Numbered from the stretch's first letter, positions 17,099 through 25,550 are shown. The stretch: 64,000 bases of DNA from Corynebacterium lemuris (GCF_024919295.1 NZ_JANWTC010000001.1:372001-436000), one strand, 5' to 3'. The notes: generated from the letters alone by a model not told the origin. Numbers and translations: made by a program.

Positions 17099-18529
17099 AT
17101 GACGACTAACCATAATGCGGCCGTAATATACGCCCGCCTAAGCCAACGCCGCGACGACGGCGCCGCCGACCACTCACCGGCCATTGAGCGACAAGTTGCC
17201 CTATGCCGCCAACTGGCCACCGACCACGGCCTTGAGGTCACCGCCACGCATGTTGACGACGGGGTGAGCGCGTGGGCGGCGACGGCACGCCCCGGCTTTG
17301 AAACACTGTTGAGTGACGTGACCGTTGGCCGCGCTCGTGTCGTGCTGGCCTACGCGCCCGACCGCTTGGCCCGCAACCTCGGGGACTACGCCCGGTTGTT
17401 TGACGCCGCCAAGCGGGCGCGTGTCGTGTTCAAGTTCGTCGTCGGCGGTGACGTTGACCCGCGTGACGCCAACCAAGACTTTATGAGCGGGGTGAGTGCC
17501 CTCGTGTCGGCGCATGAGTCGGCGCTCAAGTCCACCCGCGTGCGTGCTGCCAACGACCAACGAGCGGCGCAAGGCCGTGTGCACCGGGGCAAGCGCACGT
17601 TTGGCTACGCTGCCAACGGCGTTGACCTTGAGCCGCGTGAGGCCGAGGCGTTGCGTGAGGTTGCCCGGCGCATACTTGCCGGTGACTCACTGCGCTCGTG
17701 TGCCCGTTGGCTCAACGAGGTCGGCGTGCTCACTGCCGGCGGCAAGGCATGGGCAGCGAATACGCTCAAGTACTCGTTGTTGCGTCCGACCTTGGCCGGT
17801 TACATCGTCCACCGGGGTGAGGTCATTGAGGGCGTGGTCGGTGAACAAGCGGCTATTTTCACCGAGGCCGAGCACGCGCAACTCAAGGCGGCCTTGGCCA
17901 CGCGGGCACGGCCCGACTCACGCCCCAACCACCGACGAGGCCGCGCCCCGTCCACTCTTGGCACCGGCCTTTACCGGTGCATATGCGGTGAGACAATGAC
18001 GGCCTCACGAGATAAGCAAGGCGTGGACGCCTACCGTTGCCGGGCTACCTTGCTGCCTAAGCGTGAGGGCAAGCACACGACGCGCCGACGTGAGCCCGTT
18101 GACGACCTCGTTGGCATGGTCATTGCCGCCCGCCTTGATAGCGGTGACGTGCAACGCCTACTTGCCGCGCAAGCCAACGACGCCGGTGAGGGGCAGCGCT
18201 TGGCCGCGCGTCGTGACGAGGTACGTGCCGAGTTGGACGACTTGGCCGACGCCGTGGTTTCCCGCGCCTTGACCGTCAAGCAAGCGGCCACCATTAGCAC
18301 GGGGTTGCAGGCTGAACTTGGCCGTCTTGACGCTGCCCTTGCCGCCGCCGACAACACCGGCGTGCTTGAGCTCGTCGGTGGCGTCGTGGACGGGCAAGCG
18401 TGGTGGAACGAGGCCAGCCTTGAGGCGCGGCGCACGCTCGTGTCGGCGTTGGTGACGGTGACCCTGCTGCCAAGCAAGCGCGGGCCCGGTTTCAAGCCCG
18501 AGAGCGTCGGCATTGAGTGGAAGATTTAA
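17099..18529 (+). CDS. Large serine recombinase (integrase)
   Basis: 476-residue site-specific recombinase. The N-terminal resolvase domain has the nucleophile S15 in VIYARLSQ and the arginines of DRLARNLGDY. A recombinase domain follows (RGKRTFGYA, ILAGDSLRSCARWLNEVGVL, WAANTLKYSLLRPTLAGYIV), then a zinc ribbon with cysteines in GLYRCICGETMTA and DAYRCRA, and a long helical region (about 365-440) that probably forms the coiled coil controlling direction. It inserts the element by attP x attB recombination with a 2-bp core. It is the first gene of the element and reads inward, 24 bp from the rebuilt AEC start. No excision-directionality factor was recognised. Confidence 0.95.
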   Translation: MTTNHNAAVIYARLSQRRDDGAADHSPAIERQVALCRQLATDHGLEVTATHVDDGVSAWAATARPGFETLLSDVTVGRARVVLAYAPDRLARNLGDYARLFDAAKRARVVFKFVVGGDVDPRDANQDFMSGVSALVSAHESALKSTRVRAANDQRAAQGRVHRGKRTFGYAANGVDLEPREAEALREVARRILAGDSLRSCARWLNEVGVLTAGGKAWAANTLKYSLLRPTLAGYIVHRGEVIEGVVGEQAAIFTEAEHAQLKAALATRARPDSRPNHRRGRAPSTLGTGLYRCICGETMTASRDKQGVDAYRCRATLLPKREGKHTTRRREPVDDLVGMVIAARLDSGDVQRLLAAQANDAGEGQRLAARRDEVRAELDDLADAVVSRALTVKQAATISTGLQAELGRLDAALAAADNTGVLELVGGVVDGQAWWNEASLEARRTLVSALVTVTLLPSKRGPGFKPESVGIEWKI

Positions 18530-18770
18530 CCCCGTTTAGGGGTAGCGGCGCCGGGCAACGCCCGAGGTAGCAACTTTATTAGACATTCCAAAAAGGGTAC
18601 TTGAGCAGCACCTATGTTGACGCGATAGGTGGCGGGCGTTTAGGGTTTAGTCACCGGCAGCCGAGACAAGTGCCTTGACGCTTGCGCCCCGTTCCTGTTC
18701 TCGTTCCTGTTCCCGTTCAAAGGCGGCCGTGTGTATATCCCCACGCCTTGAACGAGAGGAACTAGCCGAC
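18530..18770. promoter_or_regulatory. Integrase 3' region with inverted and tandem repeats
   Basis: This 241-bp gap holds a small ACCCC/GGGGT hairpin right after the integrase stop, an inverted repeat CACCTAT/ATAGGTG with a 9-nt loop (18609-18631), and a 12-bp tandem repeat CGTTCCTGTTCT / CGTTCCTGTTCC followed by CGTTCA (18690-18719). The tandem repeat lies just upstream of the next operon and may be an operator or iteron array. Confidence 0.4.
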
Positions 18771-19010
18771 ATGGCTACCCGTAAACGCATTCGCAACCCT
18801 TACCCGGCCGTGCAAACGATCACCGGGCAGCTTTCCGCCGCGCGTCGCTGGCACCCCGACAACACCGAGGCCATTGCCGAGCTTGAGCGCACCGCTGCCG
18901 CCGCCCGTATCGCCACGTTTGCCGCCAAGGTCATGGCCGGCGCCCCGGCCTTGACCCCCGAGCACGTGGACAAACTCACCGCGCTCGTCACCAAGGGCGG
19001 TGAGGCGTAA
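18771..19010 (+). CDS. Small element protein, unknown
   Basis: 79-residue protein starting MATRKRIRNPYPAV with GAGAGGAAC upstream. The C-terminal half is helical (AELERTAAAARIATFAAKVM, then APALTPEHVDKLTALVTKGG). The pattern PxLTPEQxxxLxxLL at the end is common in small proteins of actinobacterial mobile elements, but no function is known. It is the first gene of a compact operon and its 3' junction is repeated word for word at the end of the next gene. Confidence 0.6.
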   Translation: MATRKRIRNPYPAVQTITGQLSAARRWHPDNTEAIAELERTAAAARIATFAAKVMAGAPALTPEHVDKLTALVTKGGEA

Positions 19011-19020
19011 CCATGGCCGC
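18998..19020 (+). repeat. 23-bp direct repeat at gene junction, copy 1
   Basis: GGCGGTGAGGCGTAACCATG and the next three bases occur identically at 19564-19586. The repeat encodes the GGEA C-terminus, the TAA stop, the ribosome-binding GGTGAGG and the ATG-GCC of the next gene. Confidence 0.7.
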
Positions 19021-19576
19021 TTTTAGCTGGGAAAACGCTATCGGTGACAACCTCGGTGACGAGCTCTACGACACCCTTTACGGCACGTGGCAGGTGGAGG
19101 GTGAGCACACCGGCATACGTGACCACACCTATTGCCGCCCGACGTATGCGGTTTTCTACCGTGAGGACGGCCGCGCCATGGTGTTGCGCTACAACCGTTC
19201 CACCAAGGTCGTTGAGGCCTACCTTGCCGACAGCTTTGACATTGGCCACGACACGGCGCACGGCGGCCCCTGCTTTACCCGCCACGCCAAGCACCGCAGC
19301 GTCAACGAGCTCGTCATGCTTACCGTGTGCAAGCCAGAGGACACGCTTGACCTCGTGCTCACGTGGGGCGCTATGTGCCCCACCAAGGTACTTGAGGACG
19401 ACGACGCCTACCGCAAGGCTCGGCGGTACTACCACCGTTGGGGGCTTATGCAACTTTTCGGTGACGACAACCATGACGACCACGACGCCCGGGCGCTCGT
19501 CTACTACGGCAAGGCCACCGTCAACGACATGCTCAAGCGCTATGAGAGCGCCGCGCTTGAGGGCGGTGAGGCGTAA
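19013..19576 (+). CDS. Element protein of unknown function, 187 residues
   Basis: 187-residue soluble protein starting MAAFSWENAIGDNLGDELYD, rich in aromatic and charged residues, with a histidine/aspartate-rich stretch (FGDDNHDDHDARALVYYGKA) near the C-terminus and cysteines at HTYCRPTY, GGPCFTRH and GAMCPTK. No known motif was recognised. Starts 2 bp after the previous stop with GGCGGTGAGG as ribosome-binding site, so it is in the same operon. Confidence 0.6.
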   Translation: MAAFSWENAIGDNLGDELYDTLYGTWQVEGEHTGIRDHTYCRPTYAVFYREDGRAMVLRYNRSTKVVEAYLADSFDIGHDTAHGGPCFTRHAKHRSVNELVMLTVCKPEDTLDLVLTWGAMCPTKVLEDDDAYRKARRYYHRWGLMQLFGDDNHDDHDARALVYYGKATVNDMLKRYESAALEGGEA

Positions 19577-19586
19577 CCATGGCCGT
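19564..19586 (+). repeat. 23-bp direct repeat at gene junction, copy 2
   Basis: Identical to 18998-19020. Its reuse at two successive stop/start junctions suggests cassette-like gene replacement or internal duplication. Confidence 0.7.
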
Positions 19587-19761
19587 CATTTTCGCCACCC
19601 CGTCCACCGTCACCCGCATTGTCAACGAGCACGCCCACATGAGCGCCTACGCCCGTGCCGTCGTGGACAAGGCGCCCGCGCTCACCGCGCAGCAATCCGC
19701 ACTTGTCGCCGCCGTCGTCGTCGGCCGGGGCACCGGGGGCGGTGGTCACCGTGCTCGTTAG
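19579..19761 (+). CDS. Small element protein, unknown
   Basis: 60-residue protein starting MAVIFATPSTVTRIVNEHAH. The middle (AYARAVVDKAPALTAQQSALVAAVVV) resembles the APALTPEHVDKLTALV segment of the 79-residue protein at 18771, so the two may be distant paralogues. The C-terminus is glycine- and arginine-rich. It overlaps the next gene by about 11 nt. Confidence 0.5.
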   Translation: MAVIFATPSTVTRIVNEHAHMSAYARAVVDKAPALTAQQSALVAAVVVGRGTGGGGHRAR

Positions 19762-20206
19762 CCTTGCCGCCCTCAAGTCGCTGCCGTCGGTGGCGTTTGC
19801 GCCCGGCACGCACGTCGTGCTCGTTGACCGCAGCGCCGCCGGTGAGCCGGTGGCCGTGGACGAGTTCCTTACGCCCGGCACGCCCTCGGGTGCAACCGTG
19901 GTGTTCTACACCGCCACGGGCACGAGCACCCGCACCGACCGCATTGGCCTACGTCGGCGCCTCGGCAATACCGGCACACCGCTCACGCTCACCAAGGCCG
20001 ACGCCGGCAAGCCGTGGGCACCGGTGCTACCGCCCGAGGCCGCACAGCGCTTGCCCGGCGCGGTGTGCTCGGGCATGCAGCATTGGCGCCCGGTAGCCCT
20101 CATGCGTCCGTGGCCGGCGGGCACCGACGCGCCTCAAGACATGAAAACACCGCCGCGTGCTGCCAAGTTGCGCGACGGTGCAATTACCAACCCCGACAAG
20201 GATTAG
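19751..20206 (+). CDS. Element protein of unknown function, about 151 residues
   Basis: Frame beginning at GTG 19751 (VLVSLAALKSLPSVAFAPGT...) and ending in ITNPDKD. GTG 19742 is in frame but too near the GGGGGCGG that serves as ribosome-binding site for 19751. The protein has alternating hydrophobic strands (HVVLVDRS, ATVVFYTATGTST) and a proline-rich C-terminal half with one MQHWRPVALMRPW stretch. No family recognised. It sits 11 bp before the putative replication gene. Confidence 0.45.
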   Translation: MLVSLAALKSLPSVAFAPGTHVVLVDRSAAGEPVAVDEFLTPGTPSGATVVFYTATGTSTRTDRIGLRRRLGNTGTPLTLTKADAGKPWAPVLPPEAAQRLPGAVCSGMQHWRPVALMRPWPAGTDAPQDMKTPPRAAKLRDGAITNPDKD

Positions 20207-20217
20207 TGACACACATT

Positions 20218-21927
20218 ATGGCACACAACGACACCAACGGCGCCCGCACGGTGGCCGAGTGGGCACGGGATACCGATTGGGCCGAGGTGCTGGCCGGCGC
20301 CGACCTTGACCCGGCCGCACGGTGGCACGGTGGCAGCGCCCTTGACCTTGACGCCGACGGCCGCCTTGTCTGGCACGAGCCCGACCCCGAGCACGACGAC
20401 GACCCCGAGGCCGAGCCGGTCACAAGTGTTGTGGCCGCCGACGAGCGCCTTGAGCTCGTGGACGGTGCCACACCGCCCGAGTGGTGGCCGGTCATTGACG
20501 GCCAACCGGCCGACAAGCTCACCGCCTACGCCGGTGTGCGCGGGCGTACCCGTGCCGAGGCCGCCAAGGCCCTCGGGCTCAACGACGACGTGCGTGAGTG
20601 GCGTTGGTTTTTCGACCTGCCCGGCCTTGAGCCGGTGCGTGACGCTGCCCTCAAGCGCGGGGCAAGCATGTGGGGCGTACTCGGCGCCGCACTGGCAATC
20701 ACCCTTGGCCAGATTGACCCCCGCGCCGTGCTGGCCGGTGACGACACCGACCTATGGGGCGCGGCAAGCCTCAACCTGTACGTGTTGAGCGTGGCCGAGT
20801 CCGGCAAGGGCAAAGGCTCGTCGGTCAAGGCCGCCAAGCAACTCGTCAAATGGGACGACATGCGCGGTGGCCCGGCCGCCATGATTGTGCCCGAGGGAAC
20901 ACCCGAGGGCATTGCCCGCATGCTATCGCTGCCCAAGCCCAAGCCGACGGCAACCAAGGACGACGACGGCAAAAAGATCACCGTCGTACCCGAGCTCACG
21001 CCCGCCGACATTGAGGCGCACATTGCGGGCAACAAGTTCGTCGGCATTTTTGACGAGGCAATCGGGTGGACTGGGCAGGCCCGCACCGAGGACGCCCGGC
21101 ACCGCCTTGAGCGCTTTTTCAATTCGGCGTTTATGGGTGAGGCCGTCGGCATGAAACTGGCCGACGACCACGCCACGCGCGACGTGCCCGAGCACAGCTA
21201 CCGCTATTGCGTGCACGCCTCGGCGCAAGAGCCGGTGGCCTTTGACCTTATGAGCAAAACCTTGTCGGGTTTTTCACAGCGGTTTCTTGTGTTGCCCGCT
21301 ACGCCATTGCACGCCGACTTTAAAGACCCGCGCCGCGTCACCATGCGCATGCCCGAGCTGTACCTTAACCCGCGCATTGCCAGCGTTACCGGCAACATCG
21401 TCTACCCGGATTACGTCACCGCCGAGCTCATGGCCTTGCAGGAAAAGCAGCTGTTTGGCGACGACGACGGCAGCAATATGAACTCGTACCGGGGTCTTAT
21501 CCGGGTCAAGGTCGCCGTCGGCCTTAACGCCATGCTCAACGGTGAGGTGGGCATTGAGCCGCGCACATGGGCCATGGCCGGCGTCGTCATGGAAGCTAGC
21601 GACGCCACCCGTGACGGCGTGCTTGCCCGGCAGCGTGAGGCGGCACGGCAGCGTGAGCTGGCCGAGGTGACCGACCGCAAAGAGCTGCACAGTGAAGCCG
21701 CCGACGAGGTTGAGCGCAAGGCCGTTGAGCGGGTCACGCATGGCCTTATCAAAAAGGGCGCACGCACATGGGCACCCGCGTCGGGCCTGCGCAAGCTCGT
21801 GAGCCACCGTGACCGTAAGGCGGGCAGGTATGAGCCCGCCGTCACCCGCCTACTTGAGCTTGACCGCCTTGAGTACCGGGACAACCCCGAGGGCAAGGGT
21901 GAACAATACCGGATAACCCCCGCGTAG
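20218..21927 (+). CDS. DUF3987-like P-loop protein, putative replication ATPase
   Basis: 569-residue protein. The N-terminal 115 residues are acidic. A nucleotide-binding core follows: Walker A-like SVAESGKGKGSSVKAAKQLV and Walker B-like FVGIFDEAIGWTG about 80 residues later. Next come an arginine-rich AEDARHRLERFF-like helix, LMSKTLSGFSQRFLVLPATP, and a C-terminal winged-helix-like part (HGLIKKGARTWAPASGLRKL). This order matches DUF3987-type proteins that replace helicase/primase loaders in phages, satellites and integrative elements. The gene is directly followed by an iteron-bearing AT-rich region, which supports a role in initiating element replication. Upstream in-frame ATG 20014 lies inside another gene and was rejected. 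Confidence 0.7.
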   Translation: MAHNDTNGARTVAEWARDTDWAEVLAGADLDPAARWHGGSALDLDADGRLVWHEPDPEHDDDPEAEPVTSVVAADERLELVDGATPPEWWPVIDGQPADKLTAYAGVRGRTRAEAAKALGLNDDVREWRWFFDLPGLEPVRDAALKRGASMWGVLGAALAITLGQIDPRAVLAGDDTDLWGAASLNLYVLSVAESGKGKGSSVKAAKQLVKWDDMRGGPAAMIVPEGTPEGIARMLSLPKPKPTATKDDDGKKITVVPELTPADIEAHIAGNKFVGIFDEAIGWTGQARTEDARHRLERFFNSAFMGEAVGMKLADDHATRDVPEHSYRYCVHASAQEPVAFDLMSKTLSGFSQRFLVLPATPLHADFKDPRRVTMRMPELYLNPRIASVTGNIVYPDYVTAELMALQEKQLFGDDDGSNMNSYRGLIRVKVAVGLNAMLNGEVGIEPRTWAMAGVVMEASDATRDGVLARQREAARQRELAEVTDRKELHSEAADEVERKAVERVTHGLIKKGARTWAPASGLRKLVSHRDRKAGRYEPAVTRLLELDRLEYRDNPEGKGEQYRITPA

Positions 21928-21959
21928 ACCTCGGCCGCAACGCCCCTAGGCCCGGCCGC

Positions 21960-22300
21960 AACGCCCCCCCAGGCGTACACGTTTAGCCTCGTGTACACCG
22001 GGGGCGTACACGCACATAAGACCAGGCCAGACCCCCTAAATACACCAATCGTGTACTCGTGTACGCGTGTACTCCGACGGGCACACCTACGGGCTCACGC
22101 ACATGAATGCGTGCCCTTATAATTAAATAAAATAATGTCTAATATTCTTCTTTTTATATATGCGCGTGTGTGCTTGAGTGTGTGTGCGCAAATGTACACG
22201 AGTACACGAGTACACGATTGTGCCATTTACACGCCTTGAGCTGCCGTTATGTGCGTGTACATTGTGCGTGTACACGGGGCCAATCGTGTACGCCTTGAGC
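21960..22300. other. Candidate replication origin of the element
   Basis: A 46-bp AT-rich tract (22116-22161) is flanked by two arms of a 27-bp inverted repeat with one mismatch (22046-22072 and 22194-22220, starting CAATCGTGTACTCGTGTAC). Each arm contains three GTGTAC units at 8-bp spacing. Further GTAC-centred copies lie at 21975, 21993, 22006, 22257, 22270 and 22288. The region follows the putative replication gene at once. Iterons around an unwinding element are typical of plasmid and phage origins; function is inferred. Confidence 0.6.
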
Positions 22301-23120
22301 CAGCAACCTCAAGCGCCTTGAACCAACGACCACGAGCGCGTTGGCGTTGTCGTCGGCTCACCGTCGTCGTTGACCCAAGCACGAGCGTTGTCACCACACT
22401 CAAGAGCGTTGTCACCGTCGTCGCTAAGCTTGGTCACGAATCTCACGAGCGTTGGCTCACTGCCCACCCGCCCCGGCAGCATGGCCAATGCCCGTTTGTG
22501 TCTGGTCGGGCATGGGGTGGGCGGGGCCTCCCTGCCCTTTTCCCTCGTCCCCCCTACCGGTATAGGGACTTTGCAAGCCCGGAACGTGAACGGTTGGAAC
22601 CGAAACACACATAAACCCACATTTTCTGCCCCAATCGGACATAACGGGCACCGAGCTACCGGCCTCGGGCCTCGTGGCCACCGCCGACGGGCGGCGCCTC
22701 GGGCCCCGACCCACCGGCCACGTGCCCGCCTCGGGCGTTGTGAGCCCCGCATTGACCCCGAGGGCCACCGATACGCCGCCGCGCCGCCTACAGGCCTCGT
22801 GGCCGCCGGCCCGCCCGGCAGCGCCTCGGGCCCGCTGGAATTGGCGCCGCCCCTCGACGGCGGACGAGGTACGGAAACCGACCCCCGCCGCGCCGGGCAC
22901 ACAACGGCGGGCACCGACACGACGCCGGCGCCGCCGAGGTCGTCCCCACGACGGCGGGCGAAAAGGGCGCCGGGCCTCGGGCAACCACCCCCGCCGGGCC
23001 CGCCTCGGGCCGTGTGACGATATTCACCAAGTGAGGATTATCTCAAAGTGTCAAATACCCCCGCTTAAGGTGGGATAACAGGGGTGATTAACGGCAAGCT
23101 GGCACAACCCCAGTGACCGT
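22301..23120. repeat. Non-coding GC-rich region with short dispersed repeats
   Basis: No convincing gene lies here. 22330-22460 has several GAGCGTTG copies, some extended to CACGAGCGTTG. 22662-23010 has six exact GCCTCGGGC copies (22662, 22696, 22728, 22823, 22974, 23002). Open frames across this stretch are proline/arginine/glycine-rich on both strands and show no codon structure. 23021-23120 turns AT-richer and leads to a hairpin. Confidence 0.5.
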
Positions 23121-23156
23121 AAAAGGTACTGTGACCATGCAGTACCTTTTTATTAT
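23121..23156 (+). terminator. Terminator-like hairpin
   Basis: AAAAGGTACTG at 23121-23131 pairs perfectly with CAGTACCTTTT at 23140-23150, followed by TATTAT. A second 7-bp hairpin ACCCCCT/AGGGGGT follows at about 23162-23187. Both lie upstream of the promoter of the next operon. Confidence 0.55.
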
Positions 23157-23200
23157 CATCTACCCCCTTAATTGCAACCTAGGGGGTGGCAAAATAACCT

Positions 23201-23230
23201 TTGACCTATCCACCCCCCACCGTGTATAGG
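23201..23230 (+). promoter_or_regulatory. Promoter of the late element operon (TTGACC-18-TATAGG)
   Basis: TTGACC at 23201-23206 and TATAGG at 23225-23230 are 18 bp apart. The ATG at 23241 is 10 nt after the -10 box with no Shine-Dalgarno, so the transcript is leaderless or nearly so. Confidence 0.6.
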
Positions 23231-23240
23231 AGCCCGCGCT

Positions 23241-24392
23241 ATGTCCGCACCCGTTACCCATTTCACCGACCGCGCCGAGGCCGTCGGCGCCGCGCTTGCC
23301 CCGGCCGGCGTGCGCCCCGCCGCTACCGCTGCCATGGTCGCCGCCGACGAGGCCATTAATGCCAAGCTGGACGAGCTTGAGGCCGAGCTTGCCCCGCGCG
23401 TGGCCGCCGACGAGTTCACCAAGGTCGGCGCCGATTGGGCCACCGGCAAGCTCAAGACGCTGGACAAGGCCCGCAAGCTCATGGCCGCCCCGAGCGTGTC
23501 CGCCCCGTCCACCGTCGTGGTGGACGGCCGCATTGACGCCGCCACCGGCACACCGCGCCGTGAGCGGGTCACCGTGGACACGCCCGAGGCCCGCCGTTAC
23601 GCGCTCGTGCACAAGGGGGCCCGCGCTGCCCTCATTGCCGACGCCGAGCGTGACGAGTGGCAGGTGCCCGAGCTCGCGGCCTCGTGCCGTGACGACGTGG
23701 CCACCTACTACGCCAGCGTTGCCGCCAACGCCGTTGAGGGCCTTGAGGGCCTTGACCCCGAGGCCCGTGACCTACTCGGGCGCGGCGGCGGCCACACCAG
23801 CAACCTTTTTGACAACGTTGACCCGGCCACTACGCCGACCAACCGCATTGACGCCTACCGCCGAGTGCATTGGGCGTGGCAGGTCATTGACGACACCGAG
23901 GGCCTTGTGCGCATTGGCCGCGCTATGGCCGGTGACATTGGCACCGGGCCCGCCGACGAGGCACACGACCTGTGGGCCAAGTTCCCCACCGAGCCGGACG
24001 AGCTCGGCGTTGAGGTGTGCCGCACCTACCCGGCGCTTTGGCTTACCGCCGAGGGCATGGCAGCTATGGCCGCCGGTGGCCTTGGACTACTCAACGCCGT
24101 GCTTGCCGGGCACGGTGAGCTCAAGCCGCTCATTGACCCGCTCGGCGCCGACGCCGACGAGCTCACCAAGCGCTTGGACGCCTACACCGGCGTGCGCAGT
24201 TGGCTTGAATCCCGCCTGTACACCGACGGCGACCGCATGGCCACCAACCTTTTCAAGTATGAGGGCTTGAGCCGTGACGCTGCCATTAAGGTAAGCCGGC
24301 GCCGCTACTCGTTGGTTGAGCGGGCAGGTGAGGGCAGCGTTGAGGCCACCCTTGCCGCCTACACCGCCGCCACCGGCCGCACGTTTGACTAG
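23241..24392 (+). CDS. Element protein of unknown function, 383 residues
   Basis: 383-residue protein. The N-terminal third is helical and charged (ADEAINAKLDELEAELAPRV), the middle has RRYALVHKGARAALIADAER, and the rest is rich in short helices (LWLTAEGMAAMAAGGLGLLN, FKYEGLSRDAAIKVSRRRYS). There is no signal peptide or membrane segment and no recognised catalytic motif. It heads its own operon behind a clear promoter, with the 174- and 127-residue genes downstream. In elements of this size the slot could hold a structural or a cargo protein; the sequence does not decide. Confidence 0.6.
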   Translation: MSAPVTHFTDRAEAVGAALAPAGVRPAATAAMVAADEAINAKLDELEAELAPRVAADEFTKVGADWATGKLKTLDKARKLMAAPSVSAPSTVVVDGRIDAATGTPRRERVTVDTPEARRYALVHKGARAALIADAERDEWQVPELAASCRDDVATYYASVAANAVEGLEGLDPEARDLLGRGGGHTSNLFDNVDPATTPTNRIDAYRRVHWAWQVIDDTEGLVRIGRAMAGDIGTGPADEAHDLWAKFPTEPDELGVEVCRTYPALWLTAEGMAAMAAGGLGLLNAVLAGHGELKPLIDPLGADADELTKRLDAYTGVRSWLESRLYTDGDRMATNLFKYEGLSRDAAIKVSRRRYSLVERAGEGSVEATLAAYTAATGRTFD

Positions 24393-24401
24393 GCCCGTGC
24401 C

Positions 24402-24926
24402 ATGCCCGAGCTAGACCTACACCTATGGCCGTGTCACCCCGTCGGCACGTGGCAACGGGCGTTGGTGTTTCAGTGCGCCGGCCTTGAGCCCGAGCACGCC
24501 GACGCCGTGGACTTAGAACGGTTGAACCGGCTTACCGAGCACGACCGCCGCGCCGAGGTCGTGGCAGCGCGCCGGCTCACCACGCGCGTGCGCCGGGCCG
24601 CCGAGCGGGCCCTTGCCCCCGGTGAGGTTCTTGGCGTGAACAACCTAGCCTTACGCATTAAGTCCACCGACGGGCTACCGGGCTATCACCCGTGCAAGGC
24701 TGTGCTCAAGGCGTTGGCACCGCACAACGAGCACGACGACGCCGACCTAGTGGGTAAGGGTCACCAACTGTTCAAGGTCTACCGTGACGACCTCGGCGCC
24801 CGGCCTAGTCACCTTTTTGCCCGCCACCCCGACGACGTGGACGCCTACGCCGCCCGGCGCATGGCCCGGTATGAGGAACAAGGCCGCATAGGCACCGCTG
24901 CCCGCCTTGCCAAGGCCAGCGCATGA
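24402..24926 (+). CDS. Element protein of unknown function, 174 residues
   Basis: 174-residue protein starting MPELDLHLWPCHPVGTWQRA, 9 bp after the previous stop. It is basic and histidine-containing (HDRRAEVVAARRLTTRVRRA; HPCKAVLKALAPHNEHDDAD; HLFARHPDDVDAYAARRMAR), which could suit nucleic-acid binding, but no family was recognised. Same operon as the 383-residue protein. Confidence 0.55.
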   Translation: MPELDLHLWPCHPVGTWQRALVFQCAGLEPEHADAVDLERLNRLTEHDRRAEVVAARRLTTRVRRAAERALAPGEVLGVNNLALRIKSTDGLPGYHPCKAVLKALAPHNEHDDADLVGKGHQLFKVYRDDLGARPSHLFARHPDDVDAYAARRMARYEEQGRIGTAARLAKASA

Positions 24927-25062
24927 GCACCGCGCCCTTGCCGCCGGGGGCGGGCCCGTTTTGGCCCCGGTAGCGCCGGAACCACAACGGCCGGCACCGG
25001 CACACGCCACGCATGGCCCCGATAACAACATTCACCGCAACAACAACCACGAGGTAAACACC

Positions 25063-25446
25063 ATGGCTATTTTTTCCAACGGCCCCGTTGAGATCGCCCC
25101 GACACCGACCCCGCCGCCCGAGCCCACCGTTGCCGAGGTCGGCGCCCGAATCTATGGCCACGAGGCCGGTGACGAGCTTGGCCACGTCGGCGCCCGTGTC
25201 TATGGTGCCGCGCCGAGCTCGGGTTATAGGGCCGTGACCACCGGCGTTAACGAGTCCTATCACTACCCCAACCCCTACACACCCCCGCCGCGCCCGTACA
25301 CCGACACCGAGGGCACACTCGGGCAGGTCACCGAGGTCACCGACGACGAGGCCGAGGCCCTTGGCCGGCGTATCTACCCCGCACCGGCCGGGGACATGTC
25401 GCCGGCCTCGTTGGGCGCCACGGCCCGGCGCATGTACGGCGCCTAG
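25063..25446 (+). CDS. Repeat-bearing element protein, 127 residues
   Basis: 127-residue acidic, proline-rich protein starting MAIFSNGPVEIAPTPTPPPE with GAGGTAAAC upstream. It has four copies of a motif built on R-[IVM]-Y: VGARIYGHEAG, VGARVYGAAP, LGRRIYPAPAG and TARRMYGA at the very end. Such spaced short motifs suggest a binding or assembly tail. The proposed ATG was preferred to upstream in-frame codons because of its ribosome-binding site. It is ended by a strong hairpin. Confidence 0.55.
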   Translation: MAIFSNGPVEIAPTPTPPPEPTVAEVGARIYGHEAGDELGHVGARVYGAAPSSGYRAVTTGVNESYHYPNPYTPPPRPYTDTEGTLGQVTEVTDDEAEALGRRIYPAPAGDMSPASLGATARRMYGA

Positions 25447-25496
25447 CCTGCTAACCTCAACCGCGCCGGACATAGCCCTCGTTGGGGCAGGCACAG

Positions 25497-25550
25497 CAAC
25501 GCCCCGTACTCGTGACACCGCGCTTGGTCACGACTACGGGGCGTTGTTTT
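25497..25550. terminator. Bidirectional terminator, 20-bp stem
   Basis: 25497-25516 pairs with 25527-25546 with one mismatch around a 10-nt loop, followed by TTTT. It separates the late operon from the convergent coiled-coil gene. Confidence 0.85.

Noticed and set aside
22370..23017. 215-codon open frame after the origin-like region
   Set aside because: It is rich in Pro, Arg and Gly, overlaps similar frames on the other strand, has no ribosome-binding site and coincides with short repeats.
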